This document shows positions 9,606-19,240 of a stretch of 64,000 nt of DNA, piece by piece (positions within the stretch are counted from its first letter, which is position 1; each line of letters begins with the position of its first letter). Made by a program: the position numbers and the translations under genes. This DNA is from Planctomycetota bacterium (GTDB lineage Bacteria; Planctomycetota; Planctomycetia; Planctomycetales; Planctomycetaceae), in the NCBI GenBank assembly GCA_027623235.1, contig JAQBVJ010000005.1, positions 49,822 to 113,821 on the forward strand. Reading direction: 5' to 3'. Below the pieces are notes generated by a model that saw only the letters and a program-made list of their open reading frames with translations, did not search any database and had not been told where the DNA came from.

Positions 9606-9760
9606 CGGGAGGGCGAGGCTCCCGCCGAGCCGCACGCGCAACTTTTGAAGTTGCGCACTTCAGCCCCCTCTCCCCCGCGAATGCGGCAGAACCAGCGTTC
9701 TCACGCAGATTCGACGCACTCCGCATTCGTAGGGGAGAGGGTTGGGTGAGGGGGAATGGG
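9606..9760. repeat. Intergenic palindromic repeats downstream of the NACHT gene
   Basis: Two repeat types sit next to each other. At about 9609-9633 a GGGAGGGCGAGGCTCC half-element occurs that is also seen at 31758. At 9664-9756 CCCCCTCTCCCCC and GCGAATGCGG pair imperfectly with CCGCATTCG and GGGGAGAGGG. No gene is supported in 9561-9900. Confidence 0.7.
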
Positions 9761-9904
9761 ACTCTATCGCGAGCGGGCACCGATGAGACGTTTGGTCGTA
9801 GCCGCGTTCGCCAGAACGCGGGCTGGTTGATGCGCGGCCCGCACTCTGGCGAGGTGCGGCTACGTCTCACGTGGCACCGCTTGCGGTCTCTCTCTGTGGA
9901 CACT

Positions 9905-10240
9905 CACGGGATAACTCCGCGTTCCCACGGGATAACTGTGGGCACCCAGGGGATAATTGTGGGCACCCAGGGGATAACTCCGCGTTCCCACGGGATAACT
10001 GTGGGCACCCAGGGGCTGACTCCGCACGCCCACGGGATCCCTGTGGTGGCTCACGGAATCACTTCAGGCACTCATGGAATCACTGTCGTGACTCACGAGA
10101 TCACTCCGCTCACTCACGGCATCACTGTGTCCACTCACGGAATTTCTCTGAGCACTCACACGATCCCTCGACTGACGCAGGGCTTGCGGCTGTCGACTGA
10201 CGAATCCGCGCCGAATGCTCACAGAATCCGCCAGCGGAGT
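9905..10240. repeat. 21-bp tandem repeat array (about 14-16 units)
   Basis: Units follow the pattern CACGGRATMACT plus nine variable bases. Boundaries fall at 9905, 9926, 9947, 9968 and so on every 21 bp. The first five units are well conserved: units 1-2 recur almost exactly as units 4-5, a 63-bp higher-order period. Similarity decays to the right, and the last two units are weak. On the plus strand one frame reads as heptapeptides of the type THGITVG. However, the upstream part of that frame translates intergenic palindromes, so I do not call a gene. Confidence 0.9.
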
Positions 10241-10334
10241 CTCCCTCGCCACCGGAAACCGCGATCTCACCTTCGCCGAACCGGTGACCGCGTAACGGGT
10301 CAAGGCTTCCAACCGCTCAGAAGGCTCCGGCGAA

Positions 10335-11117
<783 letters not shown>

Positions 11118-11431
11118 TTTGCTTTCCTGATTCAGCGAAGCGGTCTCGATGCGAAATGGCAGAGAATTCTGCGAGGCGGCAGTCTGACGGACCGTCACGG
11201 CTGACGCAAAGGCGCGAAGATGTGCGAAGTGCGGCACGTCACACTTTGTGTAAAGATTCTTCGCGACCCTGAGTTACGGAGTCGTTGCCTCTTCGTGATC
11301 GAAGTTTGGCATCAAAGCTGCTCCGATCAGGGATTCCCGTCAGGCTGCCGTTGATTGTTGCCGCTCGGCACCCGGCATCCTGACAAACCGGAATTGTGTT
11401 TCGAAAAAGCAACGATTCCCGGAGGCGGCCG

Positions 11432-11605
11432 ATGCGAGACTTCGCTACAAGCGTGGTGCGATTCTGCAAAGACGAAAGTGGTCCGACTTCCGTCGAGTAC
11501 CTCTTCATGCTCTCGTTGGTCATCTTCGCGGCGATGATTGGAATCACGGCGGTCGGCAATCAGACGAAAGTCCTTTTTGAACGGTCGAAAAACAAGATTC
11601 TTTAA
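11432..11605 (+). CDS. Flp family type IVb pilin
   Basis: A 57-residue pilin. After a short charged leader, the sequence GPTSVEYLFML gives the Flp prepilin peptidase site (cleavage after Gly, conserved Glu at +5 and Tyr at +6), followed by a hydrophobic helix (LSLVIFAAMIGITAV). A strong GGAGG lies 7 bp before the ATG at 11432. Flp pilins assemble adhesive Tad pili. No tad/cpa assembly genes occur in this window, so it must rely on machinery elsewhere. Confidence 0.88.
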   Translation: MRDFATSVVRFCKDESGPTSVEYLFMLSLVIFAAMIGITAVGNQTKVLFERSKNKIL

Positions 11606-11864
11606 ACAGCGAGAGCAGCGTCTGAAACGGGAGAGTGCGACCGCCGCGTGCCGCGCTGTTGCGGGCAAGTCATCTCCCTCAGAGGTCGCCGTGAACACGG
11701 ATCTGAATTCCTCGGCTCTGCTTGAAATTCCGTCTGCAACGCGAATCCGATTTGACAGCAGGAGGCTCGCCTCTTGTCAGGATCGGCGCTGAATCTTCCA
11801 GAGGCTATCGTGATTGCCGTTCGGCGTTTGCCGTCGCAGATCCCACGACTCACGAGGCCTCACA

Positions 11865-12827
11865 ATGAAACTTCGTCCCGCTTTTGTGATTCTCCTGACG
11901 GCAATTCTGATGCTGTCATTTTCGAGCCAGGCGAAAGCGGAGGACTCGAAGGGAAAGCTCAAAGTCTTCATTCTCGCCGGTCAGTCAAACATGCAGGGCC
12001 ACGGCTTTATCAAGGCCGACGAGAAACGCAACGGCGGCAAAGGGTCGCTGGAGTTCATCGCTCGCGACGCGAAAACGAAAAAGCAACTGGCCCACACGGT
12101 CGATGTAAAAGGCAACTGGGTTGTTCGCGATGACGTCTGGATCTGGTACCTGGACCGCAAGGGTGGACTGACCGCAGGCTTCGGTGCGACCGAAGAGCGA
12201 ATCGGGCCGGAGTTTCAGTTTGGCCACGTGATGGGAGAGCACTTTAAGGAGCCGGTGCTGCTCATCAAACTTGCCTGGGGCGGGAAGAGCGTCGCGAAAG
12301 ATTTTCGCCCGCCGAGCTCCGGTGGGGAAACCGGCGAGTACTACAAACTCGTCGTGAAGCACACCAAAGACGTGCTGAGCAATCTCAAAGAACACTACCC
12401 GGCGTACGACGGACGCGGGTACGAACTGCTGGGTCTCGGCTGGCACCAGGGCTGGAACGATCGCGTCAACCAGGCCGCCAACGACGCGTACGAGGAAAAC
12501 CTCTCCAACTTCATTCGAGACATCCGGAAGGATCTCGGCGAAGCGAATCTTCCGTTTGTCATCGCGGAAACCGGGATGAGCGGTCCCGAGGAAAAACATC
12601 CCCGGGCGCTGTCTCTCATGAAAGCGCAGGCGGCGGTCGCGAAGCGTCCCGAATTCAAAGGCAACGTCGCGTTTGTCGGGACGAGAGAATTTTACCGGCC
12701 GAAAGAAGAGTCACCGTCCGGCCAGTCTTACCACTGGAACACGAATGCCGAAACGTATTTTCTGATCGGCGACGGCATGGCGAAGGCGATGCTCGATCTG
12801 CTGAAAGAGCGTGAGGTCGTGAAGTGA
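11865..12827 (+). CDS. Exported sialate O-acetylesterase-like (SASA domain) esterase
   Basis: A 320-residue protein with a Sec signal peptide (MKLRPAFVILLTAILMLSFS, ending QAKA). VFILAGQSNMQGHG is the block I nucleophile motif of carbohydrate esterase family 6/SASA enzymes (Ser in GQSNM). LGLGWHQGWND corresponds to the WHQGE-type block, and YHWNTNAETYFLIGDGMAKAM holds the catalytic His region. Such enzymes remove acetyl groups from sialic acid or plant polysaccharides in the periplasm. Start at 11865 was chosen because the signal peptide begins there; GAGG precedes it. It converges on the propeller gene, with a palindrome between them. Confidence 0.88.
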   Translation: MKLRPAFVILLTAILMLSFSSQAKAEDSKGKLKVFILAGQSNMQGHGFIKADEKRNGGKGSLEFIARDAKTKKQLAHTVDVKGNWVVRDDVWIWYLDRKGGLTAGFGATEERIGPEFQFGHVMGEHFKEPVLLIKLAWGGKSVAKDFRPPSSGGETGEYYKLVVKHTKDVLSNLKEHYPAYDGRGYELLGLGWHQGWNDRVNQAANDAYEENLSNFIRDIRKDLGEANLPFVIAETGMSGPEEKHPRALSLMKAQAAVAKRPEFKGNVAFVGTREFYRPKEESPSGQSYHWNTNAETYFLIGDGMAKAMLDLLKEREVVK

Positions 12828-12837
12828 TTTCAGTCGG

Positions 12838-12905
12838 CAAGTGTGGCGCGGCTCCGCGTGACGTCTGTTGTGCAGCCCTCGTCACCGAGTGACGAGCCAC
12901 ACTTG
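12838..12905. terminator. Palindrome between convergent genes, possible bidirectional terminator
   Basis: Outer arms CAAGTGTGGC and GCCACACTTG enclose an inner hairpin CTCGTCAC-CGA-GTGACGAG (12879-12897). There is no strong T-tract. It may be an interspersed repeat rather than a true terminator. Confidence 0.45.
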
Positions 12906-12950
12906 TCGCACCTTTGACTCTGGCGGAGACGACGCGAGAGTCCGTTGACC

Positions 12951-14621
12951 TCAATCTGCTCTTAAGTTGTAAACCAGCAGCCGGTCCTGATCCCGCAGAA
13001 AGAGTTTTCCGTCGGCGACGACCGGGTGAGCCCAGGACTGGCGGTTGCTTCTTTGCGGCTGATCGAAGCGGCCTTTTTCGACGTAGCGTTGCGGGTTGGC
13101 TTCAACGAGGGCAACCGGGCCCTGCTCGCTTCTCACGTAGAGGTGCCCGTCCGCGAAGGTGACCGATCCTTTGCCGACGGATCGCGATTGCCAGGCGACG
13201 TCGCCAGTTCGCAGGTTGATACAGGTCAGAACCTGCTCGTCGCAGCCGTAAAGAAAACCGTCGACCTCCACCATTCCGCCGTGGTGGTTCTTCATGCTGC
13301 GAGTCTGCCAGCCCAGCTGCGAGCTCGTCGCGCCGCTACGCGAGCTCAGTCGGAACAACGCTCCACCGGTGCCGTAGCCGGACGCGGAAAAGATCGTGTT
13401 ATTGAAGAAGACCTGTGATGAGCAGTTGGCAGTGCCGTTCGACGACTCGCGCTGTCCCCACATCACCTCTCCGTCGCGAGCTCTCACGCCGACCACTCCG
13501 CTTGACACGAAGTTGACGTACTGTCGCACTCCGCCGACCTCGCACACGATCGGCGAGGCATACCCGGCGGACGGATTTCCCGGCACGCTCGCCGTCCAGA
13601 CAGGAGCACCCGTCATCTTGTTGAGAGCCACGATCGTGGCTCGACTTCCACCCGGCGTGCAGATGACTTTGTCGCCATCGACAAGGACGGATTCACTGAT
13701 ACCCCATTGAATGTTACTGCCGCCGAATTCGCTGAGGATGTTTTTCTGCCAGGCGACGCGGCCGGTTTGCGCGTCGAGGCAGACGAGATCGCCGTTGGCT
13801 CCGAGGGCGTACAGTCGGTCGCCGTCGATCGTCGGCGTTCCGCGTGGCCCGTCGCCGGCACCTTCTCGAAAACCGTTTCCACTGCGTGTCGCCCAGGCCC
13901 GCTCGCCTGTGCCACCGTCAACGGCGATGATCATCTCGTCCTGGCCGATGTTGCCTTGCGTGTAAACTTTGCCGTGAGCCAGCGCGACCGACGAGTAGCC
14001 GACGCCGAGCTCCGTTGCCATCCACGCCGGCTGAGGTCCCGTCGGACCCCAGCTTGTCAGCAGGCCTCGATCGAGAGATTTGTTGTCGCGATTCGGCCCG
14101 CGGTACTGAGTCCAACCGAGAGTGACCGGTCCGGATTCCGTCGACGTGTCCCGAGGGGGAGCCGTGGTTGTGCGGCTCGGCGTTCGCGACGGGCGAGGTG
14201 TTTTCGTCGTGGGCTCGTCGGGAGTGGTCGTGGGCTTTTCAGGATTGGTCGTACCCGGGCCGGCGGTTCCGATTTTTCCAGGGGGCGGCGTCGATTCTTC
14301 TTTGGAAGTTCGCACAATCAGCCGCGTCGCGCTTGTGCCAGTCGCAAAGACGGACACTGTCTGGCCCGGCTTAATGCTGCTGAGAAAGCTCGACTTCCCA
14401 TCGAGGCTGATGCGAGCGGATCTGGACAACTGAAAGGACCGGTTGATCCCCTTTGTCGTGGACTTCACCACGATCTGCCCGGTGCTGCCAGAGACCGAAA
14501 CGACCGTCCCGCTGAAGACATCGGCCAGAGTCGATCGGGCTCCAATCATCAGAACCGCCACGGCCAGGCAGGCGGTCAGGTTTCGGCGGAGCGACGAGTT
14601 CAAGCGAGTCTGGTGTGTCAT
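12951..14621 (-). CDS. Exported PQQ-like beta-propeller protein with N-terminal OB-like domain
   Basis: A 556-residue protein. Residues 1-34 form a signal peptide; 35-105 a small beta domain (VFSGTVVSVSGSTGQIVVKS) of the type seen in DUF5666-like OB folds. Residues ~107-165 form a Pro/Thr-rich linker, and 170-556 are repeated propeller blades (TQYRGPNRDNKS, ALAHGKVYTQG, GDLVCLDAQTGRVAWQ). Planctomycetes carry many such WxxYRGPxRDG propellers, often of unknown function; they resemble BamB and PQQ dehydrogenases but lack proven PQQ chemistry. The linker suggests a surface or periplasmic scaffold. No ribosome-binding site is obvious. It is divergent from manA; the 315 bp between them hold no feature beyond a 9-bp ATTATGCCG inverted repeat. 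Confidence 0.85.
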   Translation of the reverse strand: MTHQTRLNSSLRRNLTACLAVAVLMIGARSTLADVFSGTVVSVSGSTGQIVVKSTTKGINRSFQLSRSARISLDGKSSFLSSIKPGQTVSVFATGTSATRLIVRTSKEESTPPPGKIGTAGPGTTNPEKPTTTPDEPTTKTPRPSRTPSRTTTAPPRDTSTESGPVTLGWTQYRGPNRDNKSLDRGLLTSWGPTGPQPAWMATELGVGYSSVALAHGKVYTQGNIGQDEMIIAVDGGTGERAWATRSGNGFREGAGDGPRGTPTIDGDRLYALGANGDLVCLDAQTGRVAWQKNILSEFGGSNIQWGISESVLVDGDKVICTPGGSRATIVALNKMTGAPVWTASVPGNPSAGYASPIVCEVGGVRQYVNFVSSGVVGVRARDGEVMWGQRESSNGTANCSSQVFFNNTIFSASGYGTGGALFRLSSRSGATSSQLGWQTRSMKNHHGGMVEVDGFLYGCDEQVLTCINLRTGDVAWQSRSVGKGSVTFADGHLYVRSEQGPVALVEANPQRYVEKGRFDQPQRSNRQSWAHPVVADGKLFLRDQDRLLVYNLRAD

Positions 14622-14936
14622 TTTTCAAATCCGTTGTGAGTCAACTGTTTTTCGATGGGGAAATTATGCCGCCTGGCCCGCCGCCTCGAACTGCATGTCC
14701 CTCGCATTTTCGGCATAATGAACTGAACGCGGCGCATAACGCAAGCCTCGTTTCTTCAGCCGTGAAGCTCGCAGAATCGCCAGAATCCGATCGTCCGGTA
14801 CGTCATTGCGACTCGGTCTTTCCTGAGCGGCAGGTATTCCGCACACTTGTTCTTCGGTGAGCTATTTGAGGTTCAGACGGCTTCGTCCGCAGGTATCCTC
14901 ATCGTGAAGGCCATGCTCTACCGATCGGAAAGTGAC

Positions 14937-15977
14937 ATGACACCGCTTCGTTTTCGACCGCTGCTTAAACGGATTCGCTGGGGAGGGTCCCGGCTGGGAT
15001 CGGTTCTTCAGAAGCCGATCGGTTCGGAAGGTGACTACGCGGAGAGCTGGGAGTTTTCTGACTATGGCGTCGATCAGAGCGTCGTCGACGGCGGCCCGTT
15101 CGACGGCAAAGCCCTGGGCGAGGTCGTTGCCGATTTCAACAAAGAGCTCTTCGGCCGTCACGCGGGGCTCGGACAGTTTCCGCTGCTCGTGAAATTTCTC
15201 GACGCGTCCGATCGACTGTCGGTCCAGGTTCACCCGGACGACTCGCTGGCTGAGCTGTTTTCTCCCGGCGAGAATGGCAAGACGGAGTCGTGGGTTGTCA
15301 TCGACGCCGAACCCGGTGCGGTGATTTACGCGGGTCTCAAAGCAGGCACGACTCCGGTCCAGCTTCAGGAACACCTCGCCGACGGCACGATCGAGGAATG
15401 TCTCCACACAATTCCGGCACGGCCCGGCGACTGCATCCTCGTTCCGTCCGGCACCGTACACGCGATCGGCGAGGGGATCCTGCTTGCCGAAGTTCAACAG
15501 ATGAGCAATATCACGTTTCGGCTTTACGACTGGGGCCGAGTCGACGCCGATGGGGAGCCACGAGAAATCCACCTCACCGAATCGCTCAAGTGCATCGACT
15601 TCACGCGAGGCCCGATCTCGCCGGTGACGCCGCGACCAATTGTCGAGTTCCGCGAAGACTTCGACAGTTCGTACGAAACCGTCGAGCTGATTCAGTGCCC
15701 GTACTTCACTCTGCACCGCCATCGCGGAGCCGCACCCTTTGCCCCCGTGACGCGGGATTGTTTTCACGCGTTGATGGTGCTTGACGGAGCTGGTCATCTG
15801 GTGTGCGGCGAAGAGTCATTCGCCCTGTCGAAGGGACAGTCGATCCTCGTACCGGCCGTCTGCGAGCCAGTCCAGGTTGTGCCCGACGGAGAGATCACCG
15901 TCCTCGACGCGTTCCTGCCGGCTCATTACGCTCTGCCAAACCGCGCCAGCGACCGTGCCCGATCGGCTGAAGTGTGA
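14937..15977 (+). CDS. manA: Class I mannose-6-phosphate isomerase
   Basis: A 346-residue zinc enzyme interconverting mannose 6-phosphate and fructose 6-phosphate in the cytoplasm. PLRFRPLLKRIRWGGSRLG starts the family fold; SVQVHPDD gives the zinc ligands Gln and His; SGTVHAIGEGILLAEVQQ holds the further His; FRLYDWGR is the family signature. The C-terminal jelly-roll is present. The start at MTPLRF was preferred over in-frame ATG 14913 and an open frame from 14847, because family similarity begins there and GGAAAG lies just upstream. Confidence 0.93.
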   Translation: MTPLRFRPLLKRIRWGGSRLGSVLQKPIGSEGDYAESWEFSDYGVDQSVVDGGPFDGKALGEVVADFNKELFGRHAGLGQFPLLVKFLDASDRLSVQVHPDDSLAELFSPGENGKTESWVVIDAEPGAVIYAGLKAGTTPVQLQEHLADGTIEECLHTIPARPGDCILVPSGTVHAIGEGILLAEVQQMSNITFRLYDWGRVDADGEPREIHLTESLKCIDFTRGPISPVTPRPIVEFREDFDSSYETVELIQCPYFTLHRHRGAAPFAPVTRDCFHALMVLDGAGHLVCGEESFALSKGQSILVPAVCEPVQVVPDGEITVLDAFLPAHYALPNRASDRARSAEV

Positions 15978-16015
15978 CCGTGCTTTCGCAGAATTCCTTG
16001 TAGCATGGGCATCCT

Positions 16016-16267
16016 GCCAAAACTGTTCGGCACGGCCTCTGCGTCGGTCGTTTAACCCTCTGCGTCGGTCGTTTAACGTTGAGCCGCAGGCGAGAACTTC
16101 GGTGGCGGAGCTCGCGATTAACCACCGCGACATCGCCGCCACCCTCGGATTTGTTTCCACAGCGCCGCGATGCCGCAATTTTCGCCTGCGGCTCAACGTT
16201 AAACGACTCTGTGTCATCAAACTGCGTAGCGCATCGTCAGGCAAGAACCGTGCAGAACACTATTGGC
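16016..16267. mobile_element. MITE-like element, long copy (252 bp)
   Basis: Terminal inverted repeats GCCAAAACTGTTCGGCAC and GTGCAGAACACTATTGGC bound the element. ATCCT flanks both ends (16011-16015 and 16268-16272) as a candidate 5-bp target duplication. Inside are a 19-bp direct duplication (CTCTGCGTCGGTCGTTTAAC type) and a nested ~25-bp inverted repeat centred on GTTGAGCCGCAGGCGA. The element has no transposase. Its right ~90 bp recur at 30216-30307. It fills most of the 392-bp gap between manA and the SenB-like gene. Confidence 0.75.
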
Positions 16268-16369
16268 ATCCTGCCCATGTTCGACTCTGACTGCCCTCTG
16301 AAAAAGTAGCGGCACGGCTCGCGCCGCTCCGCGAAATTAATTCGACTTTTTTTAACGGGCAGCTGACCC

Positions 16370-17392
16370 GTGCTGGAAGCCCGTGCCACGGTGTCCAACG
16401 TGTCTCGAATCGTCATTGTCACCCCCGCTCCGCCCGGATCCCGAAAGGGGAACCGAATTACCGCGTCCCGCTGGGCCCGCATGCTGCGCTCGCTTGGGCA
16501 CCAGGTTGTCATTCAGGAAGAGTTTCGGGGCGAGCGATGCGACCTGCTGATCGCGCTGCACGCGCGAAAAAGTGCTGACGACGTCGCGCAGTTTCGACGG
16601 TCGAATTCGGACCGACCGATTGTCGTCGTTCTGACCGGGACCGATCTTTACGGCGACATCCGCACCAGCCGCGCGGCTCACCAGTCTCTCGAACTCGCAG
16701 ACCGCCTGGTGCTGCTGCAACCCGAGGGCCTGCAGGAGCTGCCACCGCAGCTCCGACAGAAAGCCCGAGTGATCTTTCAATCGGCGATCCCATTGCCAGC
16801 TCGGCCTCGCCCGCTGAAGAGCGTTTTCGAAATCAGTGTCTGCGGACATCTTCGTCCCGTGAAGGACCCGTTCCGAGCCGCTCTCGCCGCGCGGAAACTG
16901 CCGGCCGAATCGCGGATCCGAATCACGCAGATCGGAGCCGCTCTGACTGACTCGATGAAACAGCGAGCGACGAAAGAGCTGATTCGCAACCCGCGCTACC
17001 GCTGGACGGGCGACGTTCCGTATTCGCGAGCTCGCCGCCTCGTCGCTCGCAGTCGGCTGCTCGTGCTGTCGTCGAAACTCGAGGGCGGTGCGAATGTGAT
17101 CTCCGAAGCCCTCGCCGATGACGTGCCTGTGTTGAGCACGCGAATCTCCGGCTCGATCGGCCTGCTCGGCAAAGACTACGAAGGCTACTTCGAGGTCGGC
17201 GACACTCGCGGCCTGACCCGTCTGCTGCTCCGCTGCGAGCAGGACGGAGAATTTCTCAAGACAATCCGCAGCCAGAGTCGAAAATCCGCCGTGCTGCTCA
17301 CCCCGCAACGCGAGCAGGCGACGCTCAAATCGCTGCTTGACGAATTGTCCCTGGCCGGAATGAACCACTCGGCGGACTCGCCCACGCTATGA
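16370..17392 (+). CDS. senB: SenB-type (TIGR04348) selenosugar synthase-like glycosyltransferase
   Basis: A 340-residue GT-B glycosyltransferase matching the TIGR04348 family along its length: VTPAPPGSRKGNRITASRWA near the start, DLLIALHARKS, VVVLTGTDLYGDI, CGHLRPVKDPFRAA, NPRYRWTGDVP, SSKLEGGANVISEAL and GLLGKDYEGYF. In selenoneine-producing bacteria, SenB joins selenophosphate to a UDP-sugar to make a selenosugar, which SenA then uses. No SenA (EgtB-like) or selenophosphate synthetase is in this window, so the pathway role is inferred from family only. The listed start is a GTG; in-frame GTGs at 16391 and 16400 are equally possible, and none has a clear ribosome-binding site. It overlaps the convergent membrane gene by 6 bp. 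Confidence 0.82.
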   Translation: MLEARATVSNVSRIVIVTPAPPGSRKGNRITASRWARMLRSLGHQVVIQEEFRGERCDLLIALHARKSADDVAQFRRSNSDRPIVVVLTGTDLYGDIRTSRAAHQSLELADRLVLLQPEGLQELPPQLRQKARVIFQSAIPLPARPRPLKSVFEISVCGHLRPVKDPFRAALAARKLPAESRIRITQIGAALTDSMKQRATKELIRNPRYRWTGDVPYSRARRLVARSRLLVLSSKLEGGANVISEALADDVPVLSTRISGSIGLLGKDYEGYFEVGDTRGLTRLLLRCEQDGEFLKTIRSQSRKSAVLLTPQREQATLKSLLDELSLAGMNHSADSPTL

Positions 17393-17812
17393 ATTTCCCG
17401 AGTTTGATTCTCGCTCGGAATTCATCCCGAAGGACAGCAGTTGGTGCCGGACCCGCTCATCCCGCTCGTGAAACTTTCGGCGAAAGGCTGTGACGACGAC
17501 TGCACATTCGAGGACCTCAAACGCAAGCCCGACCAGTAGCAGCGGCGGCGTCCAAAGGGCCAGCTCCAGTGTACCGGGTTCGCTCAAGGCGATTCGCTGA
17601 GCCCGCTCACCAAACGCCGTTCTGGGCGAGACGACTTCTGCAGACACGGCGACCAGCCCAGACACGACGATCACGGTTGCTGCCAGGAGAAGCAGGTAAG
17701 CTGGCAACGTGATCTCTTTGACGCCGTACAGTCGGACGGTCACTGGCTCGGCCGTTTGCAGGGCCGCCTGAATGAGTTGCTCGTCGAATTCCGTTGCGGG
17801 TGCGTGACTCAT
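17387..17812 (-). CDS. Small two-helix membrane protein, unknown function
   Basis: A 141-residue protein starting MSHAPATEFDEQ. Two hydrophobic helices (about ITLPAYLLLLAATVIVVSGL and ALWTPPLLLVGLAFEVLECA) separate a soluble N-terminus from a charged C-terminus (RRKFHERDERVRHQ). I do not recognise the family. It is third in a probable minus-strand operon DUF58-cupin-this gene, 42 bp after the cupin stop. An in-frame ATG at 17830 is possible. Confidence 0.65.
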   Translation of the reverse strand: MSHAPATEFDEQLIQAALQTAEPVTVRLYGVKEITLPAYLLLLAATVIVVSGLVAVSAEVVSPRTAFGERAQRIALSEPGTLELALWTPPLLLVGLAFEVLECAVVVTAFRRKFHERDERVRHQLLSFGMNSERESNSGNS

Positions 17813-17854
17813 GCCACCATGTTCGGCCACGGGCAGACTGGTCTCAAGGCTTCT

Positions 17855-18277
17855 TCATTTCGAACGGTCGCGCATCGATTTCCACGGTTCTTCTTCAGAC
17901 AGATCGACAAGAACCGGCCCCTCGCACTTTGCCGGCGAGAGAATTGCGAGGAACTCCAGCGTGCCCTCTCCGGCGTTGTAAGTTCCGTGGACGACGTCCC
18001 TGGGAATGTGAGCGATCTGGCCGGTGGTCAGAATGCGTTTTTCGCGGTCGACCCATTGCTCAGCCGTGCCGGACAGGACGTAGATGATCTCTTCCATTTC
18101 CGGGTGTCGATGAAACTTGTGAGCCTCGCCGACCGGCATCTTGACACGGACCAGAAGCAGCTTGTCAGCCTCGGTCAGTTCCGGCCGACTGAGCCACTCG
18201 TGAGGTCCCCACGGCAGTTGCTCAACCTGCATTTCCTGCTCAGTGACGAATCGAAGTGGCACCGGACTCTCGCTCAC
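17855..18277 (-). CDS. Cupin domain protein
   Basis: A 140-residue single-domain cupin: HKFHRHPEMEEIIYVLSG is motif 1 with its His/His/Glu metal ligands, and IPRDVVHGTYN supplies the motif 2 His. The WGPHEWLSRPEL N-terminus resembles sugar-binding or regulatory cupins. The GTG start at 18277 has AAAGGAAA upstream; translation further upstream gives low-complexity arginine-rich sequence unlike a protein. It lies 64 bp downstream of the DUF58 gene. The ligand is unknown. Confidence 0.85.
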   Translation of the reverse strand: MSESPVPLRFVTEQEMQVEQLPWGPHEWLSRPELTEADKLLLVRVKMPVGEAHKFHRHPEMEEIIYVLSGTAEQWVDREKRILTTGQIAHIPRDVVHGTYNAGEGTLEFLAILSPAKCEGPVLVDLSEEEPWKSMRDRSK

Positions 18278-18341
18278 CGTGGTTTCCTTTCGAAGTCGAA
18301 CGGCCGGTTCCTGCCGGCGGATTCCGAAGCGGACTGCGGAA

Positions 18342-19235
18342 TCAGAACCGCGCTTTCCGCTGGGAGAGGTACTCCAGCAGCGCATTTCCGAAGTTCATAC
18401 TTGTGTCGAGAGGCACGTAGTCAGCTCCGATGGCTCGACATTCTTTGCGGTAGGTCTCGCGAAGTTCTTCGAGCGTCTCGACATAGTCAGCTCTCATGCC
18501 GTCCGCGTCGATCGTCTGAATCTGGCCGGATTCGGGATCTTTCAACTCGACAAGCCCGCTGAACGGGAACGTGACTTCGGCCTCGTCGAGCACATGAAAC
18601 AGAATGATGTCGTGCCCGGCGTGACGCAGCATCCGCAATGCGCTGATGACTGGCTCGGAGTCGGTCAACAAGTCGGAAAAGATCATCATCAGGCTGCGGT
18701 GCCGGATCATTGAGGCGACCCGCTGCAGGTTCTTCGCGATGTCCGTCTGTCCGCGTGGCTTTGACTGCGAAAGCAGCGCGAGAATGTTTGCGAGCTGACT
18801 GCGACGGCTTCGAGCGGGAAGGCTGTTTCGAATCTCCTCATCAAACGTGACGAGCCCGACCGGGTCCTGCTGATGCACCATCAGATAACTGAGTGCCGCG
18901 GCCAGACAGATCGAATAGTCGAACTTGGTCAGGTCCTGCCGATACGTGTAGGCCATGCTCTCGGACAGGTCCATCAGCAGGTAGCCGGTGATGTTGGTTT
19001 CGGCCTGGTACTTCTTGATGTAGTACCGATCGGTCTTGGCATAGACGAGCCAGTCAATGTCCTTCGGATCGTCGCCTTGCGAGTAGCGGCGATGCTCCGA
19101 AAACTCGACGGAGAATCCCTGAAACGGGCTCGTGTGGAGTCCGCTCAGCAGTCCCTCGACGATAAAGCGAGCGCGCAGGTCGAGCCGCGAAACGGTCTGG
19201 ATCACTTCCGGCTTGAGGTACTGCTGGCTGGACAT
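18342..19235 (-). CDS. DUF58 domain protein
   Basis: A 297-residue cytoplasmic protein of the DUF58/vWA-like family: FSEHRRYSQGDDPKDIDWLV is the family signature, followed by a vWA-like region with LLMDLSESMAY resembling a MIDAS DxSxS site. DUF58 proteins usually accompany a MoxR AAA ATPase and vWA membrane proteins in a complex linked to enzyme maturation or stress. No MoxR gene is in the window. The gene leads a likely operon with the cupin. Confidence 0.9.
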   Translation of the reverse strand: MSSQQYLKPEVIQTVSRLDLRARFIVEGLLSGLHTSPFQGFSVEFSEHRRYSQGDDPKDIDWLVYAKTDRYYIKKYQAETNITGYLLMDLSESMAYTYRQDLTKFDYSICLAAALSYLMVHQQDPVGLVTFDEEIRNSLPARSRRSQLANILALLSQSKPRGQTDIAKNLQRVASMIRHRSLMMIFSDLLTDSEPVISALRMLRHAGHDIILFHVLDEAEVTFPFSGLVELKDPESGQIQTIDADGMRADYVETLEELRETYRKECRAIGADYVPLDTSMNFGNALLEYLSQRKARF

Positions 19236-19240
19236 TTCTT

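Noticed and set aside
8675..9658. Minus-strand 327-codon frame with repeats of RLESAQAGETRHIRQT type and a second overlapping 243-codon frame
   Set aside because: These are antisense images of the LRR-coding repeats of the NACHT gene; a multiple-of-three period keeps every frame open.
9905..10240. CRISPR array
   Set aside because: The units are directly contiguous with no unique spacers, and no cas gene is present.
13707..14639. Plus-strand 310-codon frame opposite the OB/propeller gene
   Set aside because: No family motif is present, composition is Arg-rich, and the minus-strand gene has a signal peptide and propeller repeats.
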